From Marisa cornuarietis (taxonomy: Eukaryota > Mollusca > Gastropoda > Architaenioglossa > Ampullariidae), in contig SMMW01000589.1 of the NCBI GenBank assembly GCA_004794655.1, forward strand, positions 310,001 through 374,000: 64,000 nucleotides of DNA, read 5' to 3'. Below the pieces are notes generated by a model, which saw nothing but the letters and a program-made list of their open reading frames with translations, was not told where the DNA came from and did no database searches. Of this stretch, positions 1 to 12,225 are shown one piece after another. The position numbers were made by a program, and so were the translations under genes. Each line of letters starts with the position of its first letter. Positions within the stretch are counted from its first letter, which is position 1.

Positions 1-726
1 TGACTAAGATCTTATGGGATAAAGTAACATAAAACAATGTCAAAGGAATCAGTGTGTCGTAACTACAGCAAAAAGAAGTTCGCCTTTTTATTTCGCGGTA
101 ACAAACTTAACCTCGCTTCATGAATACGTCCCTAGGAAGAGTGAGAGAGACGTGGGTATGCGGAGGCAACTGCGATGCTTTCTTAAACAACGGGAGGCAA
201 CTGTATCGCAGTAACATTGCTCGCTTTAGTGATACTAAAGTTTCTCCCCCTGCTACGGCATTTTCTGAGGTGTCTGTGTGTTGTCATCTACCAGTCACGC
301 GATGTACTATTTGTGGTGCAAACAGGTCACGTACACCCACTCCTCTCACTGTCTGGCTGGCGGATCTGACTGGACTAGTCGGGTCAATGACTGTGGTAAG
401 CAGATACCACAGTTAATTACTGAGGCCTCTGGTCTACCCGCGATGGTATGTGGTAAACTGAACAGCGGCTGAAATGAGTTAAGATACTGTGAAGGTGTTG
501 TTAGTTTGATATTTCCTTAGGGTACAGAGGTGCAGGAGAGAGAGAGAGAGAGAGGGTGGGGGGCTGAATCATTCCTGGAATTTAGAAAGGGACAGCCCTA
601 AGTTATTCACAATACTTACTTTTCTGGAACGCATAGGAAGAATTATGAGACGAAAGTTAAGAACACTGACAGTCTCTTGAATTCCCAGAATTTAAAAAAA
701 AATATAATAGGATTTGTCGTCGAAGG

Positions 727-768
727 TTTTCCGTGATTTTAACCTCAGTTGTTAGCTCAGCGTAAAAA
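727..768 (+). repeat. 3' tail fragment of a tRNA-derived SINE
   Basis: The segment reads like the 3' part of the SINE at 13962-14146: CCGTGAT, then CCTCAG, then GCTCGGC/GCTCAGC, then TAAAA. The same word order appears in the minus-strand copy at 21030-21209. It runs into a decayed A-rich tail (AAACAAAAAC-type) that reaches about 815. Only the tail is left, which fits 5' truncation or decay. Confidence 0.45.
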
Positions 769-1687
769 AACAAAAACAAAAACAAAACTAAAAACAAAGC
801 AAAAAACAACAACCAACCGTCGTTGACCGTGTAGACTGTAAACTATCTTCCCTTACTCCTTTTTAATGCTACCTTGTGCCTTTTAAAAAAATATGCTGTG
901 GAATCTTAAGACTGTATCATAAATTATGTTCCTTTAGTGAGGTCAAAAGTTCGCTTTGTGAGTATTTTATGAACCAACGTCGACCCTTAACCCTGCCTTA
1001 TAAACTACCTTCCATCACACGCGGAGAAAGTGTCCCTTGATCTCGGCGTTTCGAGGCTGTCGCCTTTATAAAAGGGAACTAATGAATGTGTGCGTGTGTC
1101 GGTTTAATTTTGCTGAGTTAATGGTCTTGAACAGGAGAGTACTGTCACAAATGTGAAACATGGCTCGCCAGCACACCCGGAACTGTCGCAAAGAATTTTA
1201 ACATTTATTTATACATATCATTACGTTCTTCTGATATAAATACGTTAGTCGCTGGTCTTCAAACCACTCCTTGTAACAAGAAAACTAAAATCAGTAAAAT
1301 TGAAAAGTTTAGGTATCGTTGTGTTTAGGTTAGTTTCGGACATTGCTTTGTAACGATTTTTTCGTTACAGTTTTTTCTTTATTATTTTTTGTAATGTATT
1401 TGCTAATTAGTTGTTTCTGGTGTTGCTATTACAATTTTTATATATATTTTTCCTGTCTTATTAAGTACACACACGCGCGAGCATACACACACATGCAGTC
1501 CTTATAATGATTATAATGTTTGTCTGGTCCTTCAAACGTACATAGGTCGTGCAATTACTTACAATCGGATGTAGGAAATGGGATTTTTACAACCTACTTT
1601 GTTAAGGGACGTGAGTAGTATCCTAGATATAAAGGGAGAAGATTATAGTGCAGAATACTTCTGTAAGTTTTACAATTTTGTATTTTC

Positions 1688-1835
1688 CAGTGGCGTAGGA
1701 AGATGCTCGGCTTTTGGGGGGGGGGGGGCAAGCTCCATGCTGACAATGAATAACGTTCACATTCTTGCCTTTCCAGCATCTTTTTTTTGGGGGGGGGAGG
1801 CTGCCCCCCTTGTCCCCCCGGTTCCTACGCCACTG
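1688..1835 (+). mobile_element. 148-bp inverted-repeat element (MITE-like), copy 1
   Basis: The element begins CAGTGGCGTAGGAA and ends with the complement TTCCTACGCCACTG, giving terminal inverted repeats of about 14 bp. The interior contains long G and C runs around a conserved core (GCAAGCTCCATGCTGACAAT). A second copy lies in reverse orientation at 25061-25204 and shares almost the whole core. The flanking 5-mers are TTTTC and TTCTC, a near-duplication; copy 2 has a perfect 5-bp duplication. There is no coding capacity, so it must be non-autonomous. The superfamily is not assigned. Confidence 0.75.
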
Positions 1836-2288
1836 TTCTCTCTCTCTCTCACGCACACACCAAGCTACTGACGTCTAAATAAAAGCAGAACTCTATAAGT
1901 CTATAACATGCGATTTTTCAAGCTCAACATCCAACCCCAGAGACTGATATCTTCCGCCACTTTTCGTTTCCGCGCATTGAAAGAGCTAGGTGCTACATAT
2001 ACAATACACTGTCATACAACCACTACATGCGTTCAATGATCGAACTCACACCTGACACACACCTGTACGGGGGACGCTTCAGTGTATACCTGCCCAGCGA
2101 CCTCCCCAGACACCTTTAGAAAGGTTAAAAAAGACCGCCATTCTCTAAACTCTACATATTAGGGACCCTCCTAACTCCCCCCAGCGGGTTCTTCGTCAGT
2201 TTTTCTGTTACTTTTCTCGCCGCATTCGAGGGAGGTGTGAGTGGGGGTGGTGGGTTTAAGGGAACTATTGTGACCATATGCAAATTCG

Positions 2289-2306
2289 CACGTGAAGTCA
2301 CGTGAC
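2289..2306. promoter_or_regulatory. Two CACGTG E-boxes one helical turn apart
   Basis: CACGTG occurs at 2289-2294 and again at 2299-2304, ten bases apart. The second sits inside the perfect palindrome GTCACGTGAC, which matches the consensus of the CLEAR element bound by TFEB/MITF-type bHLH-zip factors. The pair lies about 400 bp upstream of the proposed FBXL7 start codon, at the edge of a CpG-rich patch (CGCGGCGCGG near 2315). That it regulates this gene is an inference. Confidence 0.4.
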
Positions 2307-2708
2307 CTGCCGTGTCGCGGCGCGGTGTCGGGGACGCGAGTGTCGAGGGTGAGAGGAGAATGTGTGGCGCAGTGGAAACAGCCGGTGAGTGGGGCAGCAA
2401 TGGCTGCTCCCGTCTGTCAAATGGAGCAGAGTTACTCGTGTCATCAGGCGTGAAGCGGGAATAAGACACCTTCCATCGAGACTTGAACCCCAGAAGGGAC
2501 ATCGCTTTGTTTGGTTGTTTTGCCCCGCGGGGGGAATAGGGAAAAACTCCCAATGACCTGTCATGGAGGGGCTTCGATTTCACCGGTACTACTGGTTAAC
2601 TTCGCGGCCTGCTATACTCGGAGCGCGTCTGCTGTGTTCTGTTTGTGTTGACTTACCTCAGGGCTGTTAAAAATCAACAGAACTTCAGGTTTCGTGGCTC
2701 TCAACAGC

Positions 2709-2865
2709 ATGGAGTACCGACAGGGACGGTCTAGGCAGTGTAAGGATCGCACCAGCTCTGCGACAAGGACCATCGTGTCACCTGTTAATCCCTACGGCAG
2801 CGGCAAACCAAAGTTAAAACAGCACACCGACTGGAATGGGGTGCTCAAAGATCTCTTCGGTATCG
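2709..2865 (+). CDS. FBXL7: Proposed first coding exon of the FBXL7 gene
   Basis: An ATG at 2709 opens 52 codons (beginning MEYRQGRSR) that end at a good donor, G|GTACGT, leaving one base of the next codon. The next certain FBXL7 exon (22298) starts with exactly the two bases needed, so the joined codon is GAT (Asp) and the frame continues. The two other exon-like islands in the intron (12158, 17721) end in other phases and cannot join it. The peptide is basic and Ser/Thr-rich, as expected for the disordered N-terminus of FBXL7, which is poorly conserved between phyla. Homology alone does not prove the assignment. With it the protein would be 594 residues, against 491 in human. An in-frame GTG upstream at 2694 is not taken as the start. 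Confidence 0.5.
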
Positions 2866-3277
2866 GTACGTTACCTTTTTCCCCTTCTTTATTTTTATAA
2901 GCTGACTGCGAAATCCCGTTCTCGATCTAATCACCACCCGCTTCATTATTATCACAGTGAAGATTAGGGAACAGGTCCACAACAGGCTGTGCCTTGCTTG
3001 CAGTAAGTGGAATGCGAGTGTACTTACCCTCATTGACCTTAGCACACTTCGATCTATGAAAGGGTGGACGAAGTTTACTGGCGAGATCAGAAATAACCCA
3101 TCGTGTGTTTGCAGGAGAGGAAATGGGAGGGGGTGGGGTAGTGAGGGTGGAGACTGACGAGGTGGTGGGATACGTGTGTTGTCTTGTTTGAGTCTGTGAC
3201 AATCGTTACTGGGACTACACTTTGAACATTGTGTGCTTGTTACCCACGCGACTCTGCAAATGTAAGATATGTGTACA

Positions 3278-3465
3278 TCTAGCCGAGTGGTTAGAGCACT
3301 GGGGGCTCCCGGGTTCGATACCCGTGTGGCTCAGCAAATTCCCCCGTCGACCCACCTGCCAGGACTGGGTACCGGGATAGGGAAAAGGTACAGAAGCGAC
3401 AGGGAGAAGAGATGGGTACCACCCTCACTAAAAAAAAAAGGTGGCCCTGAGAAAAGCACCTTCCT
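3278..3465 (+). mobile_element. tRNA-derived SINE (Ser/Leu-like head)
   Basis: The segment starts with a tRNA-like head. An A-box-like stretch TAGCCGAGTGGTTAGAGC is followed about 20 bases later by the B-box GGTTCGATACC and a closing arm GTGTGGCTC. There is no complete cloverleaf: the anticodon arm is shortened, and the head runs into a unique body (ACTGGGTACCGGGATAG...) and an A-rich block at about 3430-3440. This is the layout of a SINE promoter region and not of a functional tRNA gene. A short direct repeat (AATGTTT.GGGACA.CCTTTACC) follows at about 3478-3545. Confidence 0.6.
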
Positions 3466-4643
3466 AACAACCTAAAAAATGTTTGGGGACAATCTTTGCC
3501 TTTACCTACAAAATGTTTCGGGACAGCCTTTACCTTTACCTGTTTGTACTTTAAGTACATGTGTACATAAACGAAACGTGTACCCACACAGATAAATGTT
3601 GGCATGGACACACCTTGCTTGTTCACACCTCACAGGCCACACAGGCACGACCGCCTGCCTTCCAAAATGTGTACAGAAAATATACAGATATTCGAAGTGA
3701 CAGATTACAGGGCTAGTCACACCCACAGCGAGAAAATAAGGCAATGATCAAATCTAAAGTTTTTGTGTGGCTCTGTTACGACTTGCCAATGTACTCAACA
3801 GCCCAACCTTTTACATTGTGAACATTGTACAATTAGCTTCTAGAATCCCATTTAAAACTACGTTCAACTTCTTGTAATGCTTGTAGAAGATGACTAGTTT
3901 CTATGGCCAAAGACTGTGTGACACGTCTGTTACTATATTTATATATTGTAGCATCGCTTGTCTCCTTTCAGTAAGTACTCAGCAATAGTCTTTTCGCTAC
4001 TTCTGTCACTGTTCTTTCACTATATGTTTAATTACATATTGAGCTTCATTTTGGTTTCCAATTATATCATCACAACTATTGCTTTTGGAAACAGGAATCA
4101 CTAAACATTAGCGTGTTTCCGGTGATAGCAATGGCCACAGCTAAATAGTCATCAGATTTTGTGCAGCACACCGAAATTATGATTTGCTCAGAACTCGCGT
4201 GGAGATCTTTTTAAAAAAAAATTTATCACTTTAACAAGAGCATTCTGCAAGGGTGGCACCCCGTAGTGACGTCACGTAGCATTTGACAGTTATGTCACCT
4301 TAGCCTGATCACTCGACATGAGCTCAAGTGAACGGCGCCTCTCTGATCACGCAAAGAGAGGGTCCATGGATCACGAATGTTCGTGTTAGACGTGGTAGTC
4401 GGTGGGATCCACGACGGTCTCTGCTAGGGGCTCGCTGCTGGGGGCTCATCAAGTGGCTGATCGTGACAACAACCGCTCGGAAACAACGAGGGGGAGGAGG
4501 GGCAGTAGCTGATTACAGGCTTTGTGGCTGGCGTGTTACGTGTTCACTGGAGTTCACTGGAGTCTCCGCTGTCCGACGTTTGACAATCTAGTCACGCCAG
4601 AATAATGCCCACTGGCTTTATTGAGACACACCAACCTCTCCTC

Positions 4644-4920
4644 TTGTGTGTGTGTGTGTGTGGTTATGGGTGTTTGTGTATTTAAGCGTGTTTATGCGCG
4701 TGACTGTATGTATGCGGCTGTTTATATTTGTGTGCGTCTGAATGTGTGAGGCTATGTGTGTTTGTGTATTTATGTATGTGTTTGTGCGTTCTGTTTGTGC
4801 ATTTATACGTGTGTTTGTGCGCGTGTCTTTGTGTTTCTATATATATATGTTTGTGTGTGTGTGTCGGAGTTTTAGAATGTTTCCGTGTTGTATTGTTATC
4901 TGTGTGTGCGTGTGTCGGTG
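4644..4920 (+). repeat. Long TG-rich simple repeat region
   Basis: About 280 bp is built mostly of TGTG, TGTTTGTG and TGTATG words, with perfect (TG)n at both ends and a degenerate centre. It produces spurious Cys/Val-rich frames on + and His/Thr-rich frames on -, neither of which should be read as protein. Confidence 0.85.
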
Positions 4921-6707
4921 TATAAGCTAGACGAGTCAGCTCCTCCTGCCCAGTAACAGACACCTGTCTACGACTTTCCCTGTGGGCACCTCCACCTTAG
5001 AAAGAAGCGAAATCTTGACAAACATGTTGTTTGTCCAGTAAACTATGCCTGAAGCAAGACCGTTACTTTTTTACATGATATTTTTTGTCTCTCTGCTCGC
5101 TCTTGTTGCAAGCAGTGAATAGGTTTAATTACTAGCGACCTGATTATGAAATGAACGCTAGACTCAACATATACATTGGTGTAAAGAGGCACGCCCAAGG
5201 AGAGAGAGAGAAATGGGGGTGATCATCATAAATAGCAGACGATCATATTTTCATCCCTGGTAGCTCTTTTTCCGAGGCTTTCATACACCCTACCATCTTG
5301 TTGTTGCTGTTGTTGTTGTTGCATTTTTCGTAGCTTTTTCGTCACGTGTGGCTTTGGTGTTAAAATTTACAGGACGACAGCTGCCGGCGCGCCTGGCCAA
5401 CCGTAACTTGTAACAGGATGACGGGCCTTCCAACACCTCCCTGGGATTAGTTTCACCCGGGCCTCTACCCGAGATCACGTACAACCCTGTTTGTCACTTA
5501 CCTTTGCTCTGAAAACCCACGTCTACCCAACACGTCTTTTCTGAACAACTCCACAATTCCCCCCCACCACCACCTCCTCTTGCTTCTACATCGTGTAGTC
5601 GGAACCAAAACTGTCTTTTCTGTGGCCACCTCATTCCTGATTTTGCTGATCTGCTTAATACAAGTCAGAGGATAGCTTGTTGTAGGAAAGGATTGGGACT
5701 AATCTTTATCCTTCATTGATTGCACAAACTTTAGGATTTAGAATTAATAACTCTCAAAAGATTAATCTACAAGAGTTCATGATCTGCTAATACGAAATGT
5801 TCGGTATTGAGGCGGTAAGATTGCAAATGAGAGAGAGAGAGAGCAGTGAAAAATGACTGCTCATTCTCTTTCTAAAAGTATTTACATACTTTCTTCATTT
5901 CGTGGTCCATTCCGAGATCTTTGTCTTCCTTTTGCTCTTCAGTCGTTGGTTTGCCTTTCTTAATTGATTCTATACGTCCTTTTTGTAATTTCTAGAAACA
6001 AACACAAAACATTATTGTGTAATCCTCTTGTAGTAAAGTTTGCTATTTTCTTTCCAGACATTTTAGGTGAGCAGACTTAGCATGTAGCTTTTATGTGTGG
6101 ACGAGGAATACGAATTCCGCTACATCTCAGCTCTGATAATTAAGATGACATCGCATGACACCGTTCAAACCACTTACACCCATCAAAATTAAAAAAAAGT
6201 ATGTGAGTCGTTCAACCCGATGTGCACCCGAACAAGGATTAATTTCAAAATTCCAGAGGTATTTATAGTCGTAAATTTGCTGGTACGATGCCCAACTATG
6301 TCACGAAGTTAAAAGGTCAGGAAGAAGTGATTAAAGAGCTTCCTTCACGAAGAACCCTATCAGTTACCACTGTTTCGAAAACTACGTGAACACAAGCTAA
6401 GAGCGAGTTTCGTCTTAATAACAGTGATACCACACACAAGCCATCGTGTGTCACGGGACGAGGTTTTCAGTCTGTTCTGATTTTTTTTTTCTTGTTCCCT
6501 CCGGACGCAGAATGTCTCGGCTCCATGCCAACCCCCTGCTGTTGCATACCGTATGTCATCGCCGTCTTGGGTCTGGGTCATGTGTCTGACAGTTCTGTTG
6601 TGTCGCAAACCAACGGCTGAGACGCCCTTCGGCCCGATCCCAGCGTAGAGGCGACGAGGTATTATTTGGCAGGACTCACTCAAAACTGTGGAGGCGGTGA
6701 GGGTTGA

Positions 6708-7260
6708 CTATGGGGCGCCAAGAGGGAAACTTTCTTTACTTTCTCTCTCTCTCTAGCTAGAGAATGCATTCTGTAACTACCGATGCGCTCTGTAACTACT
6801 CGGAAAAACTCGGTAAAACCAAATTATTTCATTTATATTATACCTAGAAGTAATTGCTAGCCAATTCATTATATATATATATATACAATTCCACTCTGTA
6901 GCTAGAGATAGCTTTCTGTACTTAGAGAAATCTCTCTGTAGTTAGAGAAAGCTTTCTCTCGCTACCGAACGAGGCTGGCTCATTTACATCTGGGACAAGA
7001 AGGTAAAGCATCAACCAATCAGAGAACATCAAGAACGTGAGGCCATGTTTCGAGGGCTCTGATTGGTTGATCTTTGACCTTCTTGTCCCAGATGTAAATG
7101 AGCCAGCCTCGTTCGGTACAGGCATCATCCTCTCGCTAGACTAGAGAAATCTTCTCTGTACCTAGAGAAAATTTCTCTGTAGCACCGCTTCTGTGTTACA
7201 GAATGCATTTTCTAGCTAGAGAGAGAAAGTAGAGAAAATTCCCCTCTTGGCGCCCCATAG
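6708..7260. mobile_element. 553-bp foldback/palindromic transposable element
   Basis: The element begins CTATGGGGCGCCAAGAGGG and ends with the reverse complement. It is flanked on both sides by TTGA (6704-6707 and 7261-7264), a perfect 4-bp target duplication. Inside is a long hairpin: about 60 bases at 6965-7024 pair almost perfectly with 7057-7116 around a loop of about 32 bases. Between the ends and the hairpin, both arms are filled with degenerate short repeats of the type CTGTAGYTAGAGAAA. No coding capacity is seen; the only frame over 60 codons is made by the palindrome. This is a non-autonomous inverted-repeat transposon. The superfamily is unknown. Confidence 0.85.
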
Positions 7261-10200
7261 TTGACGGGGGTTGGAAGCTGGGGTTTTAAGAATGGAAGCG
7301 GACACCATGGGAGGGATCGCGGTTTTATTTCATTTCCTCCCTTATTGCAAAGTAGGGTTCTCGGAGCGAGAATCGCGCTTACCTATGGAAACGACTTGAA
7401 GGTGTGGACAGATGACGGGTGGTGAGGTAGGTTAAGGGAGATTATACTGATTTGTAACTTACACTAGCATAGACTGTAGCCCAAAGATGCACAAAATAAT
7501 TGACAGGTAAAAGGTATTGCATCAAATACGGATAAGCAGTGTTTTGCTGACAGTGATGGATGTTGCAATGGTAGATGATAGGAGGTACAGGACATCAAGT
7601 GCCAAAAGATAATGCAGTTATGGAGGGGAGGCGAGTTTCACACACAGATGGGATAGTAAGGAGCTTAGGATATTGAAGACTTCAAGCTTAGGATATGTAA
7701 GTTTAGTTTGATTTAATAAACCATCATTGCATGAAGAGGAAGGATTTAGAAAAGAACGTAAAACGTTTTGTAAAAGACATGTGCCAAGTCGGGTTTTTTT
7801 TCAAGATGACTGCCATTCCTCACCCTGGCTTTGTCCTCGCTGGTCCCCGTGGTCGTTATTTAGCGGGTACCTCGCCACATCTGCTGTCCGGAGTCCTTGT
7901 GTTGTTGACACAATTTATTGCTCGCCGGTGCAGTTCTTGCTGACGATTTATACCATTTAATTGGTCTGCAGTCCACAAATCACACCGGCGTAAAAACCAG
8001 TTCACAAATCACACCAACATGAAAACATATCACAATCACGTCAACAACAAAAACAGTTTCGTTCACAACTCTTTCTGGGTGAGTTTAGACAATATACATT
8101 GTGTGTGTGAGAGAGAGAGAAAACTGAACTGCTCTTTAATTATTGTGTAGGTCATTAAGAGACGTTAAAAAGGACTCTACGTACAGGAAAGTGAAAAATT
8201 GCATGAAAAGCGACAGCAAATGATCACATAAAGAAAGTCTTCCTACAGCTTAAAAACAGAATCTAAAACACACATACACACGGACATATACAAAACACAT
8301 TAAACACATAACATCTAAACACACGAACGCAGGCGTAAACTCATTTTGTTGGTGTTTTTACGCCATGCCAATATCAAAGGCTGTGAGGGCGAGTGAGTGG
8401 AAACTTGTTATTGAAACAATGAAAACTATACTACTGTAATACGATTATTCAATGAACAGTATTAACTACTATACATCAACAACAACATAAATAGGAATGA
8501 TAATTAAGTAGTTTTTCAAAAGACGGTTTGTGGCCTCTGAAAAGGTCACATTAGAACAGCGGCTGTAAAACCTTAAATGTGATACAAACATTCTTATAGT
8601 TTTTAGGGAGGAAGGGAGAGAGAGGCGGGGAGTTAACAGTAAGGAAGGTGGGTAAGGAGAGGGGAAGGGATCGACAATGTAGTTATACTCGCTCTGCAGA
8701 TCAAAATGCATCGCGTAGGAGAATTCTTTACTTCGAAGTTTAGTGCATCAAATTCCACAATCTGGAGGACATGGAGTGCTTTGTTGTTGACTTTGTAGGG
8801 AAGAGTTCTTACACTTAACGGCTATTTGGCACTGTTTGGGAGAGGCTGGGATATACAGGGAAGTGAGATATGTATGTATGGTGTACTGATAAACAGAACA
8901 TGTTAATAACCATCTTGTATATCAACGTGCACTGTACTCTGTGTAGAAGAACACGCTGCACTTTCATTACCGGGTGCAAAACGGGGGACTGTTAACACTG
9001 CACGCAGCTCAAAACAGAGTTTTTGGTTACCCCTTACCTAAATAAATAACGACACAACATTGTAGACTGCAGGGATTCTAAAATACACGGACATTAGACG
9101 TGCAACCACAGAAAGAGGCGAGTTGACTTACGATCACCAGGCTCCTAATCATCTTGGGTTTTTGTACTCAAACCCTAGGCTTATTTGGGCAATTGGGCAA
9201 GATATCACAGACAATTGTGATTTCGTAATACAATCAGTCGGTTACATGCCAAAGCTACTTTCTCGCCTTAAAGGGGGGTCGCTGTGCAATAACCGCGACA
9301 GGAAACCCGAAGGCTGAGTTTTTTTAAAGTCACACACCACAGACACACATTCTGTTCACCTTTGACTTGCTATTCACATCACGGGTGAAATACCACCCAC
9401 CATGATTTGAATTTTGTTGTCGAAAGGGAAGTGAAGCTTAGGTAACTCCTTCGGTGTGTCGTTTTATACAGTTGATTAAAAACAGGATTTACAATTGTTC
9501 GGTAGTTTTCGGATTTGATTCGCTTTGTTGAAGGACGCTCAGCATTTATCGGTCCAGATGTGTATATGTGAATATATGAAAAGTGTGTGGTAAAGTAAAT
9601 CCAAGTCTGGTGGTTTACCGTTGGTGGGTTAAAGTGTGTAACATATTTGATTTTCATGAGATGTAAAAGGTGGTTTGATTGCCTTGAAAATGTGCTGTAT
9701 CCAATGTAGCGATGACAAATGTCAAGACTGACATTTTGTTCACAAACGTTACCGTTGGTCAGAGAGGTTTCTAGGCACACCAAGCTCTGTCAGCAAAGCT
9801 AAAAAGATATTGCTTTTGTTTACTTTCTTGTCTTTTTTCTCTCTTTCTTTATGTGTGTGTGTGTGAGAGAGAGAATTTGTAAGGCACACTCATGAGCCTT
9901 TATGTAGATTTGTCTTTATGTAAATCGCTTTGAGTCCCTCCCTCTTTTTTTGGAAGAGAAAAGCGCTCTGTAAAAAAATCAACCATTCTTTCTTAGCAAC
10001 TGTGGCAAGAGCACAACGCATTATGAGCTCAGACAAAAGAATATTAATATATAAATGTATGTGTTTGCGTGGTGTGCGCTGTTTTGTCTGCGGTTCCTAT
10101 GTACATGATGAGAACACTACACACTGTTACTGGTCGCCATTTTCCATCCACCACTCGCTAAAGATAAGGGCAGGTGAATAGGTCTGCTGTGAGGACTCGA

Positions 10201-12135
10201 TCATTCAAAATTCCCGTGCAAGCTGAGGTTATTACACGATGTTCTTCTTCCTTCGTTCTCCTCACCGTGGCATGTACCACTGAGCTTCGCAGCGTCTACC
10301 ATAATATTTGCATGCGAATGGGACCGTTAGAAAACTTGTCAGCAACCACGGCAAGCGAATACAGAGTGCCCGGATGTCATCGTGGCGCACGTGGAACGCA
10401 ATAGGAGGTACACATCAAGGGTAATTAGAGCCACACACTGCACACCTGAAAGAGAGGGTTGAGCCAGCTACCTTCAAGGCGCGGGGTAATGAACTGTGCT
10501 TCTCCTCCACCCCCTTCTTAGTGATCTGGTAGAAACAGTCGACAAGAGAGCTTTCAGGATCTTAAGCACGCTATAAATCTGCTGACGATTCAGGAGACTG
10601 GATAAAATAGTTTTTTTTTTCATATTGGCTAGAATGTTATCTAGCTCCTGTTAGGGTCTTAGCGATAAAATTCTTGATAAGCCATGCAGTTACTCAGTCG
10701 GTCCCAGTCCTGTGTCAATCGCGGAGGCATAGAGCTGAATATACACCCGGGGTATGTGGGGTCGGGTGGGTTGGGAATCTCTCGCCTGTAGTTAGTGTGT
10801 GTGACAACGGGGGTGTCGAGGAGATCGCGTGGAGAGCTGTGTTCGTGCACCTTGCAAAGGAAATTGTCATGTTGACGGTCTTGCGTGTCACATACAGCAC
10901 TGCACCCGGCTTTTGTGAAGGATCGAGGATAAAAAAATAATATATTCAGATTTTACGCGATTAGGGCGCGCGCACACACACACACACACACAACAGCCAG
11001 AGGAAGGGAATTTAAGCGCTGCGGAGGGTCATCCTTGTAAGTTATTGAGCGCACTCTTCAGATTTGCATTTTTATGAATGCAGAAAGACATTCTTGAAAA
11101 ATACGAACAGGGGACTGTGTTCAGTGTTCTGTCCTTCCTACCTGCCTGCCTGTTTGTGATATAACACTCGGTTGTCATCACTACAACGAGGATTATAAGC
11201 CATCGTTTTGGGGCATACTCTGTGGATTTTACTAGATTGCCTGCTGGGAGCTTTCTCTGCGTACTCCATGTACTTCTTGTACTAACCCTAACCCCCTTTA
11301 TCCAGACCTCTTACCTATTGTGCTAGTGGAAGTTGCTTCCATTCAGTACTGTCAGTCTTGCCATATGCTGAGTCATTGCTGAAATACATGGTACTGAACA
11401 GTTCTGGGGCCAGGTGCACAACATGTTTCTAAACCTTACAACTGTTCTAAAGAAGCAAAATCACTTCTTTGCCGTTGAGATGCATTGCACAAGAACATAC
11501 ACAAAATTGTACTGACAGGATGGAAAGTCAGACTTAACCAACTTTATCTTACTAAAAGCAGTTTTAGTTTTAAAAATTCTAAAATTGTGGTGTGCACTTT
11601 AAACTGATTATATAAATAGATTTAAGGCCTAAAAGCGTTTAAAATTAGAAATGTGTTGTGCGACTGGTCCCTGAGTGTGTGGGTCAGTATTGTCACGTCT
11701 TCCTGCTGTCGTGCCGGTGAGTATCAGAATGATAACCCTGGATCAGTATTGTGCAGGCAAACTGTTGGTCAGTGGGTTAGAATAAAGTCTTAGTGGTGTC
11801 GTCTTGCCAGTCATCTCGCCAGTGCTGCCTCCATTCGTTGTGTCATGTTCACGTAAAATCTAGTAGGTGCATGCACCTTGGCATACACCTTCACATATTC
11901 ATGTCTCATATACAAATTAGTCGTATGTCACATTTGACCAAGGAAATCTTGTGTCATCCGTAATCTTTTTAAAGACTTGCCCGATTGGTGAAATATCACG
12001 CTCAAAAGACTCCTTTCATACCACTTTATTAACCCCTCGACCATGAAATCGAAAGGAGAAACACGAATCTCAAGAAATTAAATCCAAACAGTTTCCTCGC
12101 CTGTTCAAATCTCCTTTTGGATCCGAAGCTGTGAG

Positions 12136-12143
12136 TGACGTCA
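12136..12143. promoter_or_regulatory. Full cAMP-response-element palindrome
   Basis: TGACGTCA lies 15 bases upstream of the ATG of the exon-like island at 12158. This is the full CREB/ATF consensus. The same 8-mer also occurs elsewhere in the window (4267 and near 32773), so its position next to a candidate first exon is suggestive only. Confidence 0.3.
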
Positions 12144-12157
12144 GTACCGGTGGCATC

Positions 12158-12225
12158 ATGGCTAAGCACAGCATGGCTGATACAAGTTGCCCAGAAAATA
12201 CCGAATGTCGAAAGCCCAAGCGCAG
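12158..12225 (+). CDS. Exon-like island: possible first coding exon, gene unknown
   Basis: An ATG at 12158 opens 22 codons (MAKHSMADTSCPENTEC...), ending Lys-Pro-Lys-Arg plus two bases at a usable donor, CAG|GTATGG. A second ATG lies six codons on. A full CRE palindrome is just upstream. The exon ends in phase 2, so it cannot splice to the FBXL7 exon at 22298. No downstream partner is visible in the window. It may belong to an alternative transcript, to a gene with distant exons, or be chance. Confidence 0.25.

Larger units (their letters stand above)
1..2280. other. Non-coding DNA upstream of the FBXL7 gene
   Basis: I see no supportable gene here. The stretch is AT-rich with short (GA)n and (CA)n runs. 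It contains a SINE 3' fragment near 727-768 and a small inverted-repeat element at 1688-1835. Predicted frames at 120-472 and 1578-1871 have no recognisable motif, and the second is partly made of the repeat's own G/C runs. The composition becomes CpG-richer towards 2300, as expected when approaching a promoter. Confidence 0.6.

Noticed and set aside
2152..2583. 143-codon minus-strand frame over the FBXL7 promoter region
   Set aside because: Pro/Ser/Thr-rich frame in CpG-rich DNA, no motif, no splice context; explained by base composition.
3278..3340. Possible tRNA gene
   Set aside because: A- and B-boxes are present but the anticodon and acceptor arms do not fold; it is a SINE head.
4682..4963. 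Cys/Val-rich (+) and His/Thr-rich (-) frames
   Set aside because: Direct translation of TG/CA simple repeat.
6922..7128. 68-codon minus-strand frame
   Set aside because: Produced by the palindrome of the foldback element.
9379..9783. 134-codon minus-strand frame
   Set aside because: No recognisable motif, no splice sites in register, composition like the surrounding AT-rich DNA.
9910..9980. GTAAATCGCTTTGAG...AAAGCGCTCTGTAAA, like an L2/SINE 3' tail
   Set aside because: Suggestive tail words only; no body or head, so not listed as an element.
11281..11296. TAACCCTAACCC telomere-like word
   Set aside because: Two units only; expected by chance.
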